From Spirochaetaceae bacterium (GTDB lineage: Bacteria; Spirochaetota; Spirochaetia; B11-G9), in assembly GCA_015493635.1 (NCBI GenBank), contig WGCU01000038.1, forward strand, positions 62,001-126,000: DNA of 64,000 bases, written 5' to 3'. The notes below the pieces were generated by a model. The model searched no databases. It saw only the letters and a program-made list of their open reading frames with translations, and had not been told where the DNA came from. Below, one piece after another: positions 8,404 through 19,331 of the stretch; within the stretch, counting starts at the first letter, position 1; every line of letters starts with the position of its first letter. A program made the translations under genes and the position numbers.

Positions 8404-9447
8404 TCAATCAGAAAAATGGTTTGAAATTTCAATTATTTCAGGAAGATTTTCGATAAAAACGTCCACAAGTTCAGGCTGAAAATGCTTACCCTTTTCATTT
8501 CTTATTTGAGAAACTGCTTTTGCAACCGGCCATGCCTCTTTATAAGGCCTTTTGCTTGTGAGAGCATCAAAGACGTCTGCTACAGCGCATATCCGGCCGA
8601 ATAGAGGGATCTGTTCTCCCTTGATTCCCTTTGGATATCCATTTCCATCCCACCGTTCATGATGGGTAAGTACAATTTCCACTGCTGTATTTAACAATTT
8701 TGAATTATTCCCTTTCAGGATCTCTGCTCCCACATATACATGTGACTGCATAATTGCCCATTCATCAGTATCAAGTCTCCCTTTTTTAAGAAGTATATTA
8801 TCAGGAATCCCTATTTTCCCTATGTCATGCATGGGGCTTGCCTGAAGAATTAAATCACACTCTGCTTTAGTAAGTCCCAGCCCTTTTGCCATGATTGCGC
8901 TTATCCTGCTCATTCTGAGAATGTGGTTCCCTGTTTCATTATCCTTGAACTCTGCAGCTTTGCCCAGACGTTTAATTATTTCAAAACGGGTTTCTTCCAG
9001 CTCTTCATTTTTCTTTTTAAGTTCTTCAGTCCGTTCCAGAACCTTTTGTTCAAGATATTTCTTCTGATTATGCAGCTCAAGGTGAGCCTTTACTCTTGCC
9101 CGTACAATGGGTCCGCGAACGGGTTTGTTTATATAGTCGGCGGCACCGATTCTGAAACCTTCTTCCTCCGTGGACTCTTCTCCAATTGCTGTAATAAAAA
9201 TAACAGGTATGTTCTTTGTTTCATCATCTTTTTTAAGGATTTTAGTTGCTTCCAGCCCATTCATTTCAGGCATCATGACATCCATAAGGATGATATCCGG
9301 ATGGTTTGTTTTTGCCTCATGTACCGCTTCCTTCCCATTCCCTGCCAGGATTATTTCATAATTCTCTTCCATTAGAATCGTCCCCAAAACCTTCAGGTTC
9401 ATCTGGTTGTCATCCACGATTAATATTAGCGGTATTTTATTTATCAA
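8404..9447 (-). CDS. Response regulator with HD-GYP c-di-GMP phosphodiesterase output
   Basis: 347 aa. Receiver domain 5-122 with acidic pocket Asp12/13, phospho-acceptor Asp56 ([11 protein letters not shown]), Thr86 and Lys108. A coiled coil (about 128-158) leads to an HD-GYP domain with [11 protein letters not shown] (His207-Asp208) and [12 protein letters not shown] (the GYP variant GNGYP). Such RpfG-like proteins hydrolyse cyclic di-GMP when phosphorylated. Its start overlaps the end of the upstream kinase gene by 11 nt, so it is the probable partner of one or both kinases of this operon. It is last in the operon. Confidence 0.93.
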   Translation of the reverse strand: MINKIPLILIVDDNQMNLKVLGTILMEENYEIILAGNGKEAVHEAKTNHPDIILMDVMMPEMNGLEATKILKKDDETKNIPVIFITAIGEESTEEEGFRIGAADYINKPVRGPIVRARVKAHLELHNQKKYLEQKVLERTEELKKKNEELEETRFEIIKRLGKAAEFKDNETGNHILRMSRISAIMAKGLGLTKAECDLILQASPMHDIGKIGIPDNILLKKGRLDTDEWAIMQSHVYVGAEILKGNNSKLLNTAVEIVLTHHERWDGNGYPKGIKGEQIPLFGRICAVADVFDALTSKRPYKEAWPVAKAVSQIRNEKGKHFQPELVDVFIENLPEIIEISNHFSD

Positions 9448-12217
9448 TTTTTTTCTCCTGCTCTCTGGCCAAAAATTCCATTCTTGCTATTATATGAGGA
9501 AAAGAATGAAGTTTCTCTTTAATATCATTTTTATTAAAATTCATAACAGATTGTATCAGTGAATCCGCCCAATATGTAAGAACGGGAATAGTATAAGTAG
9601 TACCAAGATCCTTTATTTCCAGTGAAAACTTTTTTACCGCCTTTAAACTGGGGGATTTGGAAATTATATTGTACTGATCCATGTAATTTTCTCTTAAAAG
9701 TGATAGTACCTTACCCATATTTTGTGAATTTTGCTGTGTTTTTTTCACCAGCGGTAACGGTTTTTTATCTATAAGTTCTTTATTCCTGGCTGGAGCCGCT
9801 TGTTCTTCTTTAAATTCTACATTTTCAAAAACAATCTTGAATAATGCTCCCGGCCCAGACTTCTTTAGAATTTTGATGTCTCCATTCATCAATCGTGCGA
9901 AATTTCTTGAAATGGCAAGTCCGAGACCTGTTCCTCCGTATTGGGCACTGGAACCCTTGGATGTCTGGTTAAATGCGTCAAAAACATTTTCCCAATCATT
10001 CTCAGGTATGCCAATGCCGCTGTCTTCGATTTCAAAACATAATTGCAGGGTCTCTTCTTTCAGGTCTATTTTTTCTGAATAGGCAGATATGCTGACAAAT
10101 CCTTTTTCAGTAAACTTGACAGCATTCCCCGCCAGGTTGACAAGAATTTGTACAAGTCTGTCTCTATCCAAAAAAATAGAGTCAGGTACTTTTTCATCAA
10201 TCCTGAACTGCAATGCAATCCCTTTCTTCTGTGCTTTTAACTGAAAAAAACTTTTCAGGGTATCCATTACTGATGAAAGTGAAAAGAAAGAATAAGAAAG
10301 ATTGATTTTATCTGCCTCAATTTTAGATAAATCAAGGATATCGTTTATAAGCATCAGAAGGTGTTTGCCGCTGGTATGTATGGACTGCAGAAAATCGTGG
10401 TTTTCTCCTGTTTTTATCCGGTTGAGTAATATTTCTGAAAATCCAAGAATCGCATTCATGGGGGTACGGATCTCATGGGACATATTGGCAAGGAATTCAC
10501 TTTTAACCTTGTTGGCTTTTTCGGCTTCTGCAACTGCATCAATAAGTTTTTTTTCTGTTTTTATCCGTTCAAACGTTTCAAACAAAATTGAGATAATTGA
10601 TCCGATATCTGAAATAAAGTGCTGATCTTCCTCTGTCCAGTCCCGGGGGCTCGCATATTGCTGAACACTTAAGACGCCGGAGACATTACCCATGGTGAAA
10701 AGAGGAACATCTATGAGTGATATGTCTTCGTCAGGAATAATCCCCTCTGCTATGAGTTTTTTTAATCCTTCATGTACTCTTGATCCCCCTGAAACAATGG
10801 CAGTGCCGGATGTAATTATTTTAAGGTATGAAGGGAAACGGGCGGTATTGATTTTTTTTCCTGAAGTGTGTTCTCCCTGTGTATAAAGGTCCAGACATTC
10901 AAAAAAACGGCCATCATCAGAAAACTTCCAAATACTGGTCCGGTCAACGTTTAAATTCTTTACGATTGATTCCGTAATCGATTTCAAACCTTCATCGATA
11001 GTAGAATACGAAGATTGGGAAAGTTCCAGAAGGATAGTACGGTATTTCAGCTGCTTTATTAACTTGTTTTGTTCCTGTTCAGTTTTCTCCTTTTCAATGG
11101 TTATGTCTTCTTTAAGTCCGATAAACTGAACAATGTTGTTTTTGGTATCCCTGATGGGAGAAATGGATGCTTTCTCCCAGAAAAGCTCTCCATTTTTTTT
11201 CTTGTTGCAGAAGATGTCACTCCATTCTCTACCTGAAAGAATGGTTTTCCATAAGGTTTTATAAAAAGAATCATCTTGAAGTCCTGATTTTAAAATATTC
11301 ATGTTTTTGCCGATTGACTCTTCTTTATTGTACCCTGTAATGGTAAAAAATTTTGGATTGGCATATTCTATGATACCGTCTATATCTGTAATGGTTATGG
11401 CAAGGGGACTTGCTTCGACTGCCTGATAGAACATGGTCAGTTCTCTTACAAATGATTCCTGCGGAACAGAAATGGTTGAAAGCTTTACTATTCTGAACAT
11501 GAAAAAGGCTGCCGCAAGGTTGAACAGCAGTCCGATTCCACTGAACAACGTATTCCCGGAAAGAGTTGTTATAAGCAAAAGTACTTCTGTAAAAATGGAA
11601 AAAATGATAATAAAATATAAATAGGTACTGCTGTTTTTTCGAAAAGATGCCTTGTTGTTTATCAGGAAAAAGAGAGCAGTAATATAAATAAATATTGTTA
11701 TTCCTTCTGATGTTTCTTTTACTGGCAATGGAAACTGATTCTTTGATGTGAATATGGGTATACCAAAAAGGATAAAGAACGTAATAAAACTGTATAAGGC
11801 CAGAATAATCTTTGATCTGGGTGCTTTTTTCAGTAATACTGCCAGTAGTATTGTTACCCCTTCCAGACTTCTGGTTGTAAGTACAAGTTTTTCCGGTATA
11901 TTTGCCGGGAATGAAAAAGACCCTATGTTAAAATGAAGTATCAAGTGGGAAAGATCCAGGATGGCTATGAAAAGGGATCCGATACCTATAAAGCGGAGCA
12001 TGATACTGTCATCTTTATTCAAGCGGTTCCAGTAAAGTGCAAAAATCATGATTCCGTATGCCTCGGATGATAAATTGGCCATAAAATAAAAGAGCTGATA
12101 CTTCAGGAACATTGTAATAACCAGCATGGAAATAATAACAGCAATAAAGATATATGGTAAAATACTGTTATTCTTAAATGATTTGCCGGTAAACATTAAC
12201 TGCCTTCTCTCTGTCAT
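9437..12217 (-). CDS. Membrane PAS-GAF sensor histidine kinase
   Basis: 926 aa. About seven transmembrane helices fill residues 20-245 and resemble a MASE-type sensor. Then come a PAS domain (about 262-375, ending in a PAC block), a GAF domain (about 395-550), a HisKA helix pair with [16 protein letters not shown] (phospho-His581) and an HATPase with [16 protein letters not shown] and GTGLGLAIS. The last 90 or so residues form a helical module resembling HPt-like tails of hybrid kinases but without an obvious phospho-His. There is no receiver domain; the overlapping HD-GYP regulator downstream probably receives the phosphate. The start overlaps the preceding kinase stop as ATGA. Signal unknown. 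Confidence 0.92.
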   Translation of the reverse strand: MTERRQLMFTGKSFKNNSILPYIFIAVIISMLVITMFLKYQLFYFMANLSSEAYGIMIFALYWNRLNKDDSIMLRFIGIGSLFIAILDLSHLILHFNIGSFSFPANIPEKLVLTTRSLEGVTILLAVLLKKAPRSKIILALYSFITFFILFGIPIFTSKNQFPLPVKETSEGITIFIYITALFFLINNKASFRKNSSTYLYFIIIFSIFTEVLLLITTLSGNTLFSGIGLLFNLAAAFFMFRIVKLSTISVPQESFVRELTMFYQAVEASPLAITITDIDGIIEYANPKFFTITGYNKEESIGKNMNILKSGLQDDSFYKTLWKTILSGREWSDIFCNKKKNGELFWEKASISPIRDTKNNIVQFIGLKEDITIEKEKTEQEQNKLIKQLKYRTILLELSQSSYSTIDEGLKSITESIVKNLNVDRTSIWKFSDDGRFFECLDLYTQGEHTSGKKINTARFPSYLKIITSGTAIVSGGSRVHEGLKKLIAEGIIPDEDISLIDVPLFTMGNVSGVLSVQQYASPRDWTEEDQHFISDIGSIISILFETFERIKTEKKLIDAVAEAEKANKVKSEFLANMSHEIRTPMNAILGFSEILLNRIKTGENHDFLQSIHTSGKHLLMLINDILDLSKIEADKINLSYSFFSLSSVMDTLKSFFQLKAQKKGIALQFRIDEKVPDSIFLDRDRLVQILVNLAGNAVKFTEKGFVSISAYSEKIDLKEETLQLCFEIEDSGIGIPENDWENVFDAFNQTSKGSSAQYGGTGLGLAISRNFARLMNGDIKILKKSGPGALFKIVFENVEFKEEQAAPARNKELIDKKPLPLVKKTQQNSQNMGKVLSLLRENYMDQYNIISKSPSLKAVKKFSLEIKDLGTTYTIPVLTYWADSLIQSVMNFNKNDIKEKLHSFPHIIARMEFLAREQEKKIDK

Positions 12218-15111
12218 GAATTTGACTCTCCTTTTGTCAGAGGAAGTGATATCCTGAAATCACTTCCCTCTCCGGGGGTACTGCTCACAGAGATTGTTCC
12301 ACCGTGGGCTTCTATCAGTTTCTTTGTAATGGCAAGTCCAAGACCGGTTCCCGCTTCCCTTTTACCGTTTCTTACCGCCTGTTCAAATGGGTTGAATATT
12401 ATATCCAGCTTATCCGCTGCAATGCCTATACCTTGATCCCATACTGCTACTTCAACGGAAGAATCTGTCTTCCATGCTTTTATTCCTATCTGCTTCCCTT
12501 CCGGAGTAAATTTAACTGCATTTGAGAGAAGGTTGTATAATACCTGTCTGATGCGTATTTTGTCGGCATAGATCATTTTTATTTCCGGGTCTACGGTAAC
12601 GGAAATGTTTAGCTTCTTTTGTGTTATCATTGCCTCCATGGTTGAAGGGAGGACTCCAAGTATTTCCTTTAAATTAAAATAATCCCGTTCAATTGTTAAT
12701 TTACCTGCCTCAACTTTTGCAAGATCAAGAATGTCACTAACCATTTCCAGTAAATGCTCACCACTCTCTTTTATGTAATCTATTTTTTCCCGCTGCGGTT
12801 TTTCCAGGTGATCTTTTTCCAGAAGCAGTACCTGACTGAAACCAAGGATGGCATTCAAAGGAGTTCTCAGTTCATGACTCATGTTGGCAAGAAAAATACT
12901 CTTTGCCTTATTGGCTAGTTCCGCTTCAATTTTCGCTTTTGTTAATTCCTCCTCACCCTTTTTACGATCAGTAATATCCTGTATGACCCCAATAACCCTT
13001 ATGGAATCAGATTCTCCCTCTCCGTAGAACTCTGCTTTTTCTTTTACCCATTTTATACTTCCATGGGCTATTATTCTGTGTTCTACATTGAAAAATTTCG
13101 TCTCTTGTGCTTCTTCCCACTTTTTACTCAGGTATTCTTTATCATCGGGATGAATACTTTTAAGGAGAGTATTGATATTAATCCGGGTATTGTGAGGAAT
13201 TTCAAATATTTGATACACTTCATCGGTCCACATGATTGAAGTATCATCCAAATCAAGTTCCCACGTTCCGATGAGACCCATCTCCTGGGATTTAACAAGA
13301 TAAAAATGCTTTTTTAAAAGTTCTTCCCTGTTCCGTGTGCGTTCTACAACCATTCCAAGCTGTTTCCCGATGTTTTCCATGGCTTCAAGTAATTTTTCAT
13401 CAGGATCCAGTTCTGTTTTTGAGTAAAATTCCATAACGGCAACAACTTCTTTTTCGAGAAGGACAGGTACCGCGAAAGCAGTCTTTACTCCAAGATCGGC
13501 TACCAAATTCCCCCGGATATAATTCGGATTGTTGTTTACATCGGTTATCCATTCCGGTTTTCCTGATGCAAGTATTCTTCCGGGTAGGCCCTCCCCGTAC
13601 ATGAATGAACTTTGTGTGGTTGCTTCTATGAATGATGTAAACTTATTCTTGTCGTTAATATGCCAGATATCAGCTGATACAAGGAGGTTATGATCCTTCT
13701 TGTCAGGCAGATATACATGACCTACCGGCCAGTCCATTCTGGTGCAAACTTCATCCAGGCAGATTTTCATGGCATTCTCAATGTTTTCTGATTCATTAGC
13801 GGTTATTGCTATTTTTTGTAGCAGCGTAACCAGCGAACTTTCCCGATGGAACGATTGTTCAATTTCTTTCCGGTGGCTTATGTCCATAAACGTATTGATA
13901 ATTATTTTACCATATTTTTCTGACTGCTGTGTTAAAGAGGTCATGGACCCCCAGAAGTGTGATCCGTCTTTTCTTACAACCTGATGTTCAAATCCGGTAA
14001 TTGACCCCTTTTTTACCTCCCGTAAAAATATAGTGCGGTCTTTCGGGTCAAGATAGAAATCTATGGCTTTTTTTTCTTTAAACTCTTTTTTGGATATAAA
14101 TCCCATCATTTTAACAAGGGCATTGTTGACTTCCAGTACTTTGTTGTCGAATGTGGTAACAGAAACACCTACCGGTATTGAATCAATGAGAATTGAATAT
14201 TTCAACTCACTTTCCATCAAAGCGTCTGAGGTTGTCTTTAATGATGAAGTCAACGCGTGAAAAGCTCCGCCCAAATCATCTCTTTCTGATCGTGGCACTA
14301 TTTCGGAGCTAAAATCTCCTGCTGCTATTTTGCGCAGCAATAATGTGCGGCCGAGAAGATCTTCTTGAAGTTGTCTAAGCGAGACATTGAGCGTGCTGAT
14401 TTCATCAGACCCTGAAATAAGAATTGTTTGATGCAGGTCTCCTTCCGCGAGAGATGTAAGCCATGTAACACTTTTTTTCAACGGGATGACAATGCTTTTT
14501 GTAATTCTGACAGAGCTTGCTATCCCCATGGTGATAAGTAAAGCCGTTAACACGCCCGTAAGAAAAATCATTTTTTCTTTTTCTTTCTCAGCATTGACAA
14601 GAAGTGCTGCCGCTTTATTATTTGCAAACCTTATTAAACCGTTCAGTTCATTTAATACGTATTCTATCTGCTGGGTATTGTTTATTATTACCGGTTTTAT
14701 CAAGTTCTGTTCGGCATTCTGCAGTTTTAGGCGGATTAGGTTATTACTGGTTGTTTTCCATTCATCAAACTTTTTTCGTGAGTAATTGACGGCACTTGGA
14801 TCTCCCAGGAATCTTTTGGTAACTACGGTAAAATCAGTATCAATTTTTTCCGTGAGTTTTCTGAAATTATCGGCTTCCACCCTGAGCAGAGAAGAGTCGT
14901 GAGTATCTCCAATATTTTTGAGAAGACCTTTTATGGTCATGACATCGAATTTGATATCCCGTAGTTTATTTCCTACTGTTAAAGGATGCGTATAAATTTC
15001 TTCAGTTATCCCTGCCATTATATGCAGCTGGATTAATGCCACACCGCCTAGAATAATAGATATACTAATGGTCAGAAAAAAACCAATGCCTAACTTTGTA
15101 CCTACTTTCAT
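12214..15111 (-). CDS. HAMP-PAS-GAF-PAS sensor histidine kinase
   Basis: 965 aa. TM1 (about 8-28), an extracytoplasmic helical region (30-180) like a four-helix-bundle sensor, TM2 (about 180-200), HAMP (about 200-255) and a linker. PAS follows at about 300-415, GAF at about 430-590 and PAS at about 605-720. HisKA has [16 protein letters not shown] (phospho-His746), and the HATPase has [15 protein letters not shown] and GTGLGLAIT. It has no receiver domain. First gene of the three-gene signalling operon, and divergent from a lone receiver protein that could be its partner. Ligand unknown. Confidence 0.93.
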   Translation of the reverse strand: MKVGTKLGIGFFLTISISIILGGVALIQLHIMAGITEEIYTHPLTVGNKLRDIKFDVMTIKGLLKNIGDTHDSSLLRVEADNFRKLTEKIDTDFTVVTKRFLGDPSAVNYSRKKFDEWKTTSNNLIRLKLQNAEQNLIKPVIINNTQQIEYVLNELNGLIRFANNKAAALLVNAEKEKEKMIFLTGVLTALLITMGIASSVRITKSIVIPLKKSVTWLTSLAEGDLHQTILISGSDEISTLNVSLRQLQEDLLGRTLLLRKIAAGDFSSEIVPRSERDDLGGAFHALTSSLKTTSDALMESELKYSILIDSIPVGVSVTTFDNKVLEVNNALVKMMGFISKKEFKEKKAIDFYLDPKDRTIFLREVKKGSITGFEHQVVRKDGSHFWGSMTSLTQQSEKYGKIIINTFMDISHRKEIEQSFHRESSLVTLLQKIAITANESENIENAMKICLDEVCTRMDWPVGHVYLPDKKDHNLLVSADIWHINDKNKFTSFIEATTQSSFMYGEGLPGRILASGKPEWITDVNNNPNYIRGNLVADLGVKTAFAVPVLLEKEVVAVMEFYSKTELDPDEKLLEAMENIGKQLGMVVERTRNREELLKKHFYLVKSQEMGLIGTWELDLDDTSIMWTDEVYQIFEIPHNTRININTLLKSIHPDDKEYLSKKWEEAQETKFFNVEHRIIAHGSIKWVKEKAEFYGEGESDSIRVIGVIQDITDRKKGEEELTKAKIEAELANKAKSIFLANMSHELRTPLNAILGFSQVLLLEKDHLEKPQREKIDYIKESGEHLLEMVSDILDLAKVEAGKLTIERDYFNLKEILGVLPSTMEAMITQKKLNISVTVDPEIKMIYADKIRIRQVLYNLLSNAVKFTPEGKQIGIKAWKTDSSVEVAVWDQGIGIAADKLDIIFNPFEQAVRNGKREAGTGLGLAITKKLIEAHGGTISVSSTPGEGSDFRISLPLTKGESNS

Positions 15112-15197
15112 GTATCAGATTCCCGCTTTTGAACTATTTATTGTACGATTATATCATGTCGGATAGTCTCTTTCCAGTATAAATATGTTCCGTGCCC

Positions 15198-15232
15198 TTG
15201 TACACTGTATCAAAAACCAATAATATATTGGT
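15198..15232 (+). promoter_or_regulatory. Predicted promoter and palindrome abutting the receiver gene ATG
   Basis: TTGTAC (15198-15203), 17-bp spacer, TAATAT (15221-15226). Six nt separate the -10 box from the ATG at 15233, and there is no Shine-Dalgarno sequence. The inverted repeat ACCAATA/TATTGGT (15216-15222, 15226-15232) overlaps the -10 box and ends at the start codon. The likely result is a leaderless mRNA under operator control. Confidence 0.5.
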
Positions 15233-15589
15233 ATGACAATTTTGGTGGTTGATGATACGGACGTTAATCTCAGACTGATGGAAGCTATTTTGAAACCTGC
15301 CGGTTATGAGGTTATTACGGCATCCCTTGGCAGGGAAAGTATCGAAATAGCGGCTAATGAGTCCATCGACATTATACTTATGGATATAAGTCTTCCCGAT
15401 ATCAGCGGTACTCAGGCCATGAAGGAGATCAGGGATACTGTGTATGGAGGCAAGCCTGTTATTGCAGTGACGGCTCATGCCATGAGGGGCGACAAAGAGA
15501 AATTCCAGAGTGAGGGCTTTGACGGTTATATTTCAAAACCGATTGATATACAGGAAATGCTGCGTATGATAGAAGATTTTCTGGGCTGA
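15233..15589 (+). CDS. Single-domain response regulator (DivK/CheY-like)
   Basis: 118 aa, a receiver domain alone. The acidic pair DD (residues 7-8) starts the pocket, the phospho-acceptor Asp lies in ILMDISLPDISG, Thr in AVTAHAM, and Lys in YISKPID. There is no output domain, so it must act by protein-protein contact or as a phosphorelay carrier. It is divergent from the large kinase operon (121 bp). Partner kinase not proven. Confidence 0.93.
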   Translation: MTILVVDDTDVNLRLMEAILKPAGYEVITASLGRESIEIAANESIDIILMDISLPDISGTQAMKEIRDTVYGGKPVIAVTAHAMRGDKEKFQSEGFDGYISKPIDIQEMLRMIEDFLG

Positions 15590-15746
15590 AACTCCCTTCC
15601 CGGGGCCTTGCATGCTTACAGCACCAGGTAATAGTTAACGATACAGTAGCCATTTTAAAATGTTTTTAATGACTTTTTGAAAATATAGGTATACAAGTAG
15701 CTTAAAAAGAAAAAGTCTGCCTGCAGGCTCTCCCCTTTGTATTATC

Positions 15747-16613
15747 CTAGTGCAGATCACTGTTTTCCAGATACTGGTCAGTATATCCCCTGTTTTTTAA
15801 CTGGAATTCCCTGTCCAAATCCTCCTGCAGACTACTCCCTGTTATACCTTCTTCAAGTTTTTTATCCGTCTGTGTTTCCTGGCTGAAAGGGGACGGAATC
15901 ATGGTTTCTTTTTTGTTTCGGAAAGGAATCGGCATAAATCCAGTAATTCCAAAACCATTACCGTTAGCCCAGTTATCTTTCATTAAAACATTTGCAGTTT
16001 TTATTCCCACAGAATGGAATATTTTACCATTTATAAAAAATAATCCTCCGTTATGTTCCATATCGTTTTCTGTAAGAATGAGATTATTGTAATTACCATA
16101 AACCGCCCATTGGGTATTTTTAGAAAGAGTTGAAGCTTTTATGGTAATATGTCTGGATTCAAAGGAATATATTCCTGCAGTAAATCCTGTTATATTACAA
16201 CCGTCTATTAATACCGAATCAGCATTTTCAAGATAGATGCCCTCCGTTCCTGTGGTGCCCGCCTTCTGAATTGTAAATGACAGAGAAAGATTTTTAAGGG
16301 TTACATTGCTGCTGTTAATTATACTGATACAGCTTGGAAGAGGGCTTCTTACCAGAAGAGTGACAGTACCCTTTCCTGTTATTGTAATACCGCTTTTACC
16401 GGACACTATCAGGTTGTTGTCAAGAATATATTCACCGGAACTGATAATAATTTTATCTCCGGTCCGGACTTTAACGAGAGCCCTGTTCAGAGCTGTAATA
16501 CTATTCACTGTAAAAATACCAGTCTGCTTTTGTGAAACTTGTGCTGACAGCATGAAAACTCCCGGTAAAAACAGAATCATGATCCAGATCGAAAGATGTT
16601 TGTATATCGTCAT
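15747..16613 (-). CDS. Exported right-handed beta-helix protein
   Basis: 288 aa from the ATG at 16613; a TTG six bases further upstream is possible. A hydrophobic N-terminus (about 8-27, ending near SAQ) is a signal peptide. Residues about 35-215 consist of short beta repeats with ISSGEYIL, ITGKGTVTL, SNVTLKNLSL, DSVLIDGCNITG and HITIKASTLS, the parallel beta-helix pattern of NosD- or pectin-lyase-like folds. The C-terminal 70 residues are polar and probably disordered. No catalytic motif can be assigned, so polysaccharide binding or surface structure is a guess. Its -10 box lies 6 nt from the ATG, suggesting leaderless expression. Confidence 0.7.
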   Translation of the reverse strand: MTIYKHLSIWIMILFLPGVFMLSAQVSQKQTGIFTVNSITALNRALVKVRTGDKIIISSGEYILDNNLIVSGKSGITITGKGTVTLLVRSPLPSCISIINSSNVTLKNLSLSFTIQKAGTTGTEGIYLENADSVLIDGCNITGFTAGIYSFESRHITIKASTLSKNTQWAVYGNYNNLILTENDMEHNGGLFFINGKIFHSVGIKTANVLMKDNWANGNGFGITGFMPIPFRNKKETMIPSPFSQETQTDKKLEEGITGSSLQEDLDREFQLKNRGYTDQYLENSDLH

Positions 16614-16619
16614 AAGCAA

Positions 16620-16648
16620 AATATACTAAATATCTATGTGCTTTCAAA
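16620..16648 (-). promoter_or_regulatory. Predicted promoter of the beta-helix gene
   Basis: On the minus strand TTTGAA (16643-16648) and TATATT (16620-16625) are 17 bp apart. Six nt separate the -10 box from the ATG at 16613, and no ribosome binding site is visible. Confidence 0.45.
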
Positions 16649-16724
16649 GGATGTTAACAGAATTTTGCCTCTTGATATATAAAAACAAGCTGTGTAGTAT
16701 AAGAGGAAACGGACAGGTGGATTT

Positions 16725-18521
16725 GTGAAAAAAACCAAAACAGGTAAATTGAAAATAGGCAACAACTGGAATGCGATATCGATTATAGCATTCTCCCAGA
16801 ATAATCCGCTTAAGGCTATTGCAGAGTTTGTTGAAAACAGCATCGATGCCAGAGCAAAGAATATAACGATAATCCGCGGAAAACACAAAGGGGACACCTA
16901 TCTCAAGGTTGTCGATGACGGTGAAGGGATAGACGATTTCGACTATGTTGCAACTCATATAGGTGATTCCATAAAACGGAAATTGAAGAAAAAGGGGATA
17001 TCGGGAATTCAGGGAGAGTTTGGTATCGGTCTTTTGAGTTTCTGGACTGTTGGTGAGGAACTTACCATGATTTCTACCGGTAAAACCGGCTTGACCCAGC
17101 GGTTGACCATGGTTAAGAATAACCAGGGATATAAAACAACCGAAGTTCATTCGCTTTTCCCTCAGACCGGAACCGAGCTTACCATCTCTCCGCTGCTTCC
17201 GGGAATAAAACAGCTTTCTGGGGAAAAAATACAGAATTACCTTGCCAGTGAACTCCGGGACCGGATACATAAAACAGGAGTCAGGATAAAGATACTTGAC
17301 CGCACCCGGCGGAAAGATTTTATCGTTGAACCCCGTCAGTTTACCGGCCGGCTTCTTCACGGGCTGCCTCCAGTTAAAAGTCCTCTCGGAGAGATCTATT
17401 TTGAACTTTATCTAAGTGAACCCTCCCCTGATAACACTATCGGAATATATAAATCAGGGACACGGGTTATTCCGTCCATAACATCCATAGATCATTTCAA
17501 TGGTGCTCCCTGGAATTCTCCCTACCTTGAGGGTATTCTGGATGTCTCGTTCCTCCATTTAACCCCGGGAACACGGGACGGCATTATATACGATGACGCT
17601 TTTGAAAACTTTGTTTTCTCTGTAGAACCTCTCGGTTTCAGCCTTTCTGAAATAATTGAAGAGCAGAAAAAGGCAGAAGAAGACAAGGCCAGCAAGAATA
17701 TTCTTCATAAAATTACCAAGGCCCTTCATGAAGCTTTCCGCTACCTTCCCCAAGATGAATACAGCTGGCTTGCGGTAAAAAAATCAAAAAAGATATCTGT
17801 TGTAAAAAAGGAGACCCTGCTCACCGGGGAGGATGGAGAGGGCCCTGTTGACCCTGTGTATGTTGCCGAAGAGTCTGATAAAGACAGTTCCGGCGGACAG
17901 AAAAACTTCTTTGAAATTCCGGGGCCGTTGTATGCTGCGGTGATACTTCCCTCAGCTCTTGTTATGGGTGTGAATACGGCAAAAAAACTGAAAGTTGTGG
18001 CCCGGGATAAAAGTAAGCGTCAGCTTGATTCGGGATATTCTGTTATCTGGTTTATCGATGACGGAGATGGTGAAATCGATAATCCAAATAGTGAGTTTAT
18101 AACATTCCATGCCCCGTCAGAACCGGGCATTATTATCCTCAAGGTTATTGTAAAACAGGATGAAAAGGAATGTACCGGAGAGTGTATTATCACTGTTACC
18201 GATGAGCTTGTCAAACCGGGCGGCGGCAGTAAGAATGCGGAAAACAGCGGACTGCATAAAGGTCTTCCGGGATATACCTTCCAGAATGCTCCGGGAGAGT
18301 TGTGGAGGAGCCGGTATGACAACCAGCGCTCGATCATCATTATAAATAACGGCCACGCTGATTTTATATACGCCTCCAAAGTAAAAACACGGAAGCTTAA
18401 ATATATAACCAAGTTGTTTACCAAGGAGCTTGTTCTTGTTAATTTCCCTGAGGCTACCAAAGAGGAACTGCTGGAACGGGCGGTGGAACTGCAGATGTAT
18501 ACGGAAGAGAACCTGAGGTAA
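16725..18521 (+). CDS. GHKL (Hsp90/MutL/MORC-type) ATPase with Ig-like insert
   Basis: 598 aa from a GTG start with AGGTGG just upstream. The Bergerat ATP fold is plain: AIAEFVENSIDARAKN (N box, Glu35/Asn38), VVDDGEGIDD (G1, Asp64) and GEFGIGLLSF (G2, about 97-106). The second domain follows to about 300, as in MutL and MORC proteins. Residues about 420-480 (VVARDKSKRQLDSGYSVIWF, then DDGDGEI, FHAPSEPGIIILKVIV) read as a bacterial Ig-like beta domain, unusual inside a cytosolic ATPase. The C-terminus is a helical module. There is no His-kinase dimerisation helix, so it is not a sensor kinase. Role unknown; mismatch repair, DNA compaction or defence would all be speculation. Confidence 0.8.
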   Translation: MKKTKTGKLKIGNNWNAISIIAFSQNNPLKAIAEFVENSIDARAKNITIIRGKHKGDTYLKVVDDGEGIDDFDYVATHIGDSIKRKLKKKGISGIQGEFGIGLLSFWTVGEELTMISTGKTGLTQRLTMVKNNQGYKTTEVHSLFPQTGTELTISPLLPGIKQLSGEKIQNYLASELRDRIHKTGVRIKILDRTRRKDFIVEPRQFTGRLLHGLPPVKSPLGEIYFELYLSEPSPDNTIGIYKSGTRVIPSITSIDHFNGAPWNSPYLEGILDVSFLHLTPGTRDGIIYDDAFENFVFSVEPLGFSLSEIIEEQKKAEEDKASKNILHKITKALHEAFRYLPQDEYSWLAVKKSKKISVVKKETLLTGEDGEGPVDPVYVAEESDKDSSGGQKNFFEIPGPLYAAVILPSALVMGVNTAKKLKVVARDKSKRQLDSGYSVIWFIDDGDGEIDNPNSEFITFHAPSEPGIIILKVIVKQDEKECTGECIITVTDELVKPGGGSKNAENSGLHKGLPGYTFQNAPGELWRSRYDNQRSIIIINNGHADFIYASKVKTRKLKYITKLFTKELVLVNFPEATKEELLERAVELQMYTEENLR

Positions 18522-18591
18522 CCCTTTCTTTTTTGTAGAATATCTGATAATCTTCGTTAGTTTTTTAGTCTAGTATTTAAAGGATACCCAT

Positions 18592-19320
18592 ATGCAGGCA
18601 ATTATTCTCGCCGCCGGTTACGGCAGCAGGTTCAGCAATACCATGAAATTCCCGAAATGTATGCTTGAAATAGAGGGTCAAACCATTATCAAGCACCAGC
18701 TTATCATGCTCAGTGAGTTCAATTTTGATAAAGTTGTTGTTGTTACCGGGTTTGCTTCCACCAAAGTGGAGTCATATCTTCAAAATCTGCAAAGGGAAAA
18801 TAACTGGAATATGGAGATAGTTTCTGTCTGCAATCCCTTCTTTCGTTCGACAAATGTTCTCGGTTCTTTCTGGTTCGGGATGAAAGAACTTGATGATACT
18901 TTTTTTTATCTTGAAGGAGACACCATATTTGAGAGAGAGATGTTTAAAGAGGTTCTTAACTCCCCTGCAGACTGTGTTTTGTCCATCAAATATGGAAGTG
19001 TCGATGACGAAGCAATGAAAGTCAGGATTAAAGAGAATAAACTTGTTGAAATTTCAAAAAAAATAGCATTGGAAAAATCTGATGGAGAGTTTATAGGGCT
19101 GTCCCGGTTTTCAAAAAAAGCGCTTCAACAGTTTAAACAGTATGCGGATAAGCGGCTGAGGGATGAAGAGTTTGGAGATTACTTTGAATATGTTATTCAG
19201 GAAAGTATAAACCGGAACGATGACTTTTCCTATGATTTTGTCGATATCGACGGCAGATACTGTTGTGAAATTGATTTCCCCGAAGATTACGATTTCGCAT
19301 TAAAAAACTTTAAGTCTTAA
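18592..19320 (+). CDS. Sugar/choline-phosphate nucleotidyltransferase (LicC-like)
   Basis: 242 aa. The N-terminal LAAGYGSRFSN...KFPKCMLEIEG is the NTP-transferase signature (NTP-binding loop and Lys). NPFFRSTNVLGSFWFGMKEL and LEGDTIFE match the LicC branch (phosphocholine cytidylyltransferase), and the C-terminal DIDGRYCCEIDFPEDYDFA includes the second metal-binding Asp. LicC activates phosphocholine to CDP-choline; sugar-1-phosphate uridylyl- or guanylyltransferases share the fold. AAAGGAT precedes the ATG. No lic genes are nearby, so choline as substrate is inferred only from similarity. Confidence 0.8.
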   Translation: MQAIILAAGYGSRFSNTMKFPKCMLEIEGQTIIKHQLIMLSEFNFDKVVVVTGFASTKVESYLQNLQRENNWNMEIVSVCNPFFRSTNVLGSFWFGMKELDDTFFYLEGDTIFEREMFKEVLNSPADCVLSIKYGSVDDEAMKVRIKENKLVEISKKIALEKSDGEFIGLSRFSKKALQQFKQYADKRLRDEEFGDYFEYVIQESINRNDDFSYDFVDIDGRYCCEIDFPEDYDFALKNFKS

Positions 19321-19331
19321 ACTGTAGGTGA

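Noticed and set aside
15719-15728. GCCTGCAGGC palindrome as terminator of the beta-helix gene
   Set aside because: A T-rich run follows it, but the perfect palindrome leaves almost no loop, so a stable hairpin is doubtful.
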